A stretch of DNA of 53,283 bases from Cryobacterium levicorallinum. GTDB lineage: Bacteria > Actinomycetota > Actinomycetes > Actinomycetales > Microbacteriaceae. Positions 51,389 to 53,283 of this stretch are shown piece after piece. The notes beneath the pieces are model-generated. The model was not told the DNA's origin. It saw only the letters and a list, made by a program, of their open reading frames with translations, and made no database searches. The stretch is from NCBI RefSeq assembly GCF_004402405.1, contig NZ_SOFE01000030.1, positions 1-53,283 on the forward strand, read 5' to 3'. The position numbers and the translations under genes were made by a program. Numbering within the stretch: position 1 is the stretch's first letter; the number at the start of each line of letters is the position of its first letter.

Positions 51389-52026
51389 ACATTCCTCAAT
51401 CCATAAGACTTGCTCGGATTCCCAAAACTCGTGACCCCTGGAGGAACATCACGGAGGACAACACTCCCCGCGCCGACAAGGGCCCCCGCCCCAATCGTCT
51501 TTCCCGGTATGACGGTTACAGCCGTACCGAGAAAAGCGCTCTCTCCAACTTCCACGGCGCCCGTCAAATTGCACGAGGAGCTGAGGGTAGCAAAATCACT
51601 GATCACCACGTCATGGCCAATGGTGCAATTTGAATTAATGTGCACGTGGCGTCCTATTCTGATATCTGAAGATATGACGACGTTGGGACACACCACCAGG
51701 CCAGCGTCTGCAACTACGTTAATCCCTACAAGAGCGAGATCGTGAAGGAACTGAACGAACACTCCCGAACGTGCTTCAATCTTCTCGACTACCTGCTGCC
51801 GTGCCTCCGGTGAACCAATAGCGCAGATCAATTTGTCATTCCCGGACGGCACATATTCCTCAATCGTGCCGATACACGGTGCGGGCAGCCCGCTGACATG
51901 GTCTCGATCATCGATGTACACGATGCTGTCAATTTTTTCACGCTCAAGAAATTTAGGCGACGACCGCAGCCAGGCGAAAATCTCTCGCCCAAAACCCCCG
52001 GCGCCGACGATAACAATTCTGCTCAT
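51385..52026 (-). CDS. PglD/NeuD-type sugar acyltransferase
   Basis: A 213-residue two-domain protein. The N-terminal Rossmann domain (IVIVGAGGFGREIFAWL) binds the UDP-sugar. The C-terminal left-handed beta helix has HINSNCTIGHDVVISDFATLSS with the catalytic base His138, then TAVTVIPGKTIGAGALVGAGSVV and the ending FGNPSK. The family includes PglD, which acetylates UDP-4-amino-4,6-dideoxy-GlcNAc using acetyl-CoA. Here it is encoded in an operon with ACP and KAS III genes. An acyl-ACP donor is therefore plausible, but that is inference. The ATG at 52026 overlaps the SDR stop by 4 bp. Confidence 0.93.
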   Translation of the reverse strand: MSRIVIVGAGGFGREIFAWLRSSPKFLEREKIDSIVYIDDRDHVSGLPAPCIGTIEEYVPSGNDKLICAIGSPEARQQVVEKIEARSGVFVQFLHDLALVGINVVADAGLVVCPNVVISSDIRIGRHVHINSNCTIGHDVVISDFATLSSSCNLTGAVEVGESAFLGTAVTVIPGKTIGAGALVGAGSVVLRDVPPGVTSFGNPSKSYGLRNV

Positions 52027-52781
52027 TGCGCGGTATATCCTCCATCGACGGCTAACGATGCGCCTGTGACCCACTTCGATGCCGGGGAGAGTAAATAGAG
52101 CACAGCAGCGGCGACGTCTTCTGGAAGTCCCAGACCGAGCGGATGTGCCGCCCGAACTTCCTCGAAGTTTTGGCTTCCGATCGCTTCCGCCAAAGACATC
52201 GTCATGGCAGTTTGGACGACTCCTGGACTTACACAGTTGACCCGAATACCCTCACGGGCCAGCTCAAGGGCAAGCGACTTCGTCAAAGCCAAAATGGCAC
52301 CTTTGCTCGCGGCGTATAAACTCACTCCCGGTTGGCCCACGACTCCGACTGCAGAAGACAGGAGGATTAAAGACCCATTCGCTCGCCGCACCTGCTTGTG
52401 CCGGAATGCCTTGGCCACCATAACGGCAGAACCAACGTTGAGATCAAATAGTTCATGGTAATCCGACGACTGAACGACGCGTAGTGGAGCCGTCTTATGC
52501 ATCCCCGCGGCGTGAACGACTCCGTCAAGCCCCCCAAGCTCCACGGCAGCGCTGCGCACGACGTCCGCAATCCCATCCAAATTGCTCAGGTCGAACGAAA
52601 ACTTAACGTGCCCATCACCCGACATCTGTGCATGAGTTTCCTCAAGTTGAGATTCGTTTCTGGCCACGAGCGCTACACGCGCACCGTATCTACTTGCTTC
52701 GATCGCCACCGCACGGCCAATCCCGCTGGATGCACCTGTAACCAGCAGGGTCTTGCCACCAAGCTTCAGAAAATCAGGAAT
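52023..52781 (-). CDS. FabG-like short-chain dehydrogenase with probable ATT start
   Basis: A ~252-residue classical SDR: cofactor motif TGASSGIG (15-22), AAGMHK-type strand end, catalytic Ser142, Tyr156 and Lys160 (YAASK), and PGVVQTAM. The nucleotide-binding motif is essential, but the first ATG/GTG/TTG in frame (GTG at 52709) lies after it. Upstream, no standard start exists before an in-frame TGA. The best candidate is ATT at 52781, two bases after the ACP stop, with AAGGGCGAG upstream. CTG at 52766 is another option. Most likely it reduces 3-oxoacyl-ACP to 3-hydroxyacyl-ACP, or a sugar keto group. Confidence 0.85.
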   Translation of the reverse strand: MPDFLKLGGKTLLVTGASSGIGRAVAIEASRYGARVALVARNESQLEETHAQMSGDGHVKFSFDLSNLDGIADVVRSAAVELGGLDGVVHAAGMHKTAPLRVVQSSDYHELFDLNVGSAVMVAKAFRHKQVRRANGSLILLSSAVGVVGQPGVSLYAASKGAILALTKSLALELAREGIRVNCVSPGVVQTAMTMSLAEAIGSQNFEEVRAAHPLGLGLPEDVAAAVLYLLSPASKWVTGASLAVDGGYTAQ

Positions 52782-52783
52782 AG

Positions 52784-53017
52784 CTACTCGCCCTTGATCG
52801 CTGACCCGGCGAGAGCAAACAGATCCTGCACAGTTTCACAGCGACCGAGGGCGTCCGCATCAACTACCGCGTTGTGGCTCATGTCGAGGGCCGCAATGAA
52901 ACTAATGTTTGCCAGTGAATCCCAGTCAATGTCGGCCAATCTGTCCGTGAGCAAAACCGTACCGGCGTCAACTTCCAGCGTTTCCTCGACGAGATGAATA
53001 AAATCGTGTACTTCCAC
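52784..53017 (-). CDS. Acyl carrier protein
   Basis: A 77-residue ACP, acidic and helical, with the phosphopantetheine Ser34 in the DSL motif (IDWDSLANISFIAAL). The N-terminal helix is MEVHDFIHLVEETLEV and the last helix is VQDLFALAG. It is not the housekeeping ACP by context: it is in a glycan operon just before an SDR, a PglD-type acyltransferase and two KAS III genes. It would carry the acyl chain built by the KAS III enzymes. It needs a phosphopantetheinyl transferase from elsewhere in the genome. Confidence 0.9.
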   Translation of the reverse strand: MEVHDFIHLVEETLEVDAGTVLLTDRLADIDWDSLANISFIAALDMSHNAVVDADALGRCETVQDLFALAGSAIKGE

Positions 53018-53161
53018 GCTACATACCTCAATCTTTGATCAACAACACTCTGTTTTTCTAGACTACTGCCGAGGTGCACTTCGTGCTAAATTTTGGCCTG
53101 CGCCGCGCGGAACACTCGCTTACAGCGCCGACGACACGCCCAACAGACGTCACCAGGTGCT

Positions 53162-53283
53162 TCATGAACTCTCGCCCTCTCTGTCAACCTTGGATAAGGC
53201 ACCGGGATCGTCCCGAATAGTGTCGTAGAGGGCGGGGAAGGAGTTCCCCTTGACGAACGCAGGAATGACAGGACTCAGCTCGA
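53162..53283 (-). CDS. C-terminal fragment of an unidentified protein, cut by the window edge
   Basis: The last 39 codons of a minus-strand frame run in from the right edge and stop at TGA 53164-53162. The reading includes LSPVIPAFVKGNSFPALYD and IRDDPGALSK, which looks like genuine protein with normal codon use. I cannot name a family from so little. It lies upstream of the ACP gene in the same direction and may belong to the same operon, for example as another sugar or acyl-handling enzyme. A 145-bp gap separates it from the ACP start. Confidence 0.5.
   Translation of the reverse strand, partial: ELSPVIPAFVKGNSFPALYDTIRDDPGALSKVDREGESS

Noticed and set aside
53058..53165. 35-codon frame (MKHLVTSVGRVVG...) whose ATG overlaps the stop of the right-edge fragment
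   Set aside because: Very short, with no recognisable domain and an Arg/Ser-rich tail. The TCATGA overlap is suggestive but not sufficient.
1..53283. CRISPR arrays, tRNA or rRNA genes, insertion sequences, integrases
   Set aside because: None was found by reading; no spaced direct repeats, cloverleaf-like genes or transposase frames are present.

Overview
The window is high-GC, gene-dense DNA from an actinobacterium. WhiB, DUF3499, DUF5719, an actinobacterial zincin-like protein, and ahcY and manA lying within about 22 kb of each other point to Actinobacteria. The recurrent AGCGGATGC-type word and the general gene style suggest the family Microbacteriaceae (Cryobacterium-like). The family assignment is an inference, not something read directly.

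Region 1 (1-31 kb) looks like native chromosome. It holds ahcY, DUF3499 and a zincin-like gene, a lipoprotein, a GT87-type membrane mannosyltransferase, a membrane-anchored molybdopterin oxidoreductase with a small partner, and a three-gene set with 4-bp overlaps (methyltransferase, DUF2064, GT2). An OmpR-type two-component system, an NAD-dependent epimerase, MTA phosphorylase, DUF5719 (broken by an in-frame TGA), a 1001-aa GT2 membrane protein, whiB, galE, a GlxA-type regulator, manA, an acyl-CoA dehydrogenase, a CrtI-like oxidoreductase, an SRPBCC protein, two O-antigen-ligase-like proteins and a Phd/VapC pair follow. Palindromic GGGCCC elements recur in the first 15 kb, and one lies in frame inside the epimerase gene.

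Region 2 (31-41 kb) is a mostly minus-strand surface-glycan block: three GT2 enzymes, a Wzx-type flippase, a large multi-pass membrane protein, a hexapeptide acyltransferase and a GT2-GT4 double glycosyltransferase.

Region 3 (41-53 kb) is a glycan assembly locus with a visibly different word composition; the CGGATGC word almost disappears. A plus-strand operon runs: polysaccharide co-polymerase with a degenerate P-loop, CapD/PglF-type 4,6-dehydratase, DegT/PglE-type aminotransferase, PglC-type phosphoglycosyltransferase, NAD-dependent epimerase, GT4 and a Wzy-like membrane protein. Facing it is a minus-strand operon: acyl carrier protein, FabG-like SDR (probable ATT start), PglD/NeuD-type acyltransferase and two tandem KAS III enzymes. 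Together these supply every step of a bacillosamine-type amino-sugar pathway plus a dedicated ACP-bound acyl donor pathway. The best hypothesis for a new system here is that the sugar is N-acylated with an ACP-derived acyl group such as 3-hydroxybutyryl or acetoacetyl instead of acetyl, before transfer to undecaprenyl phosphate.
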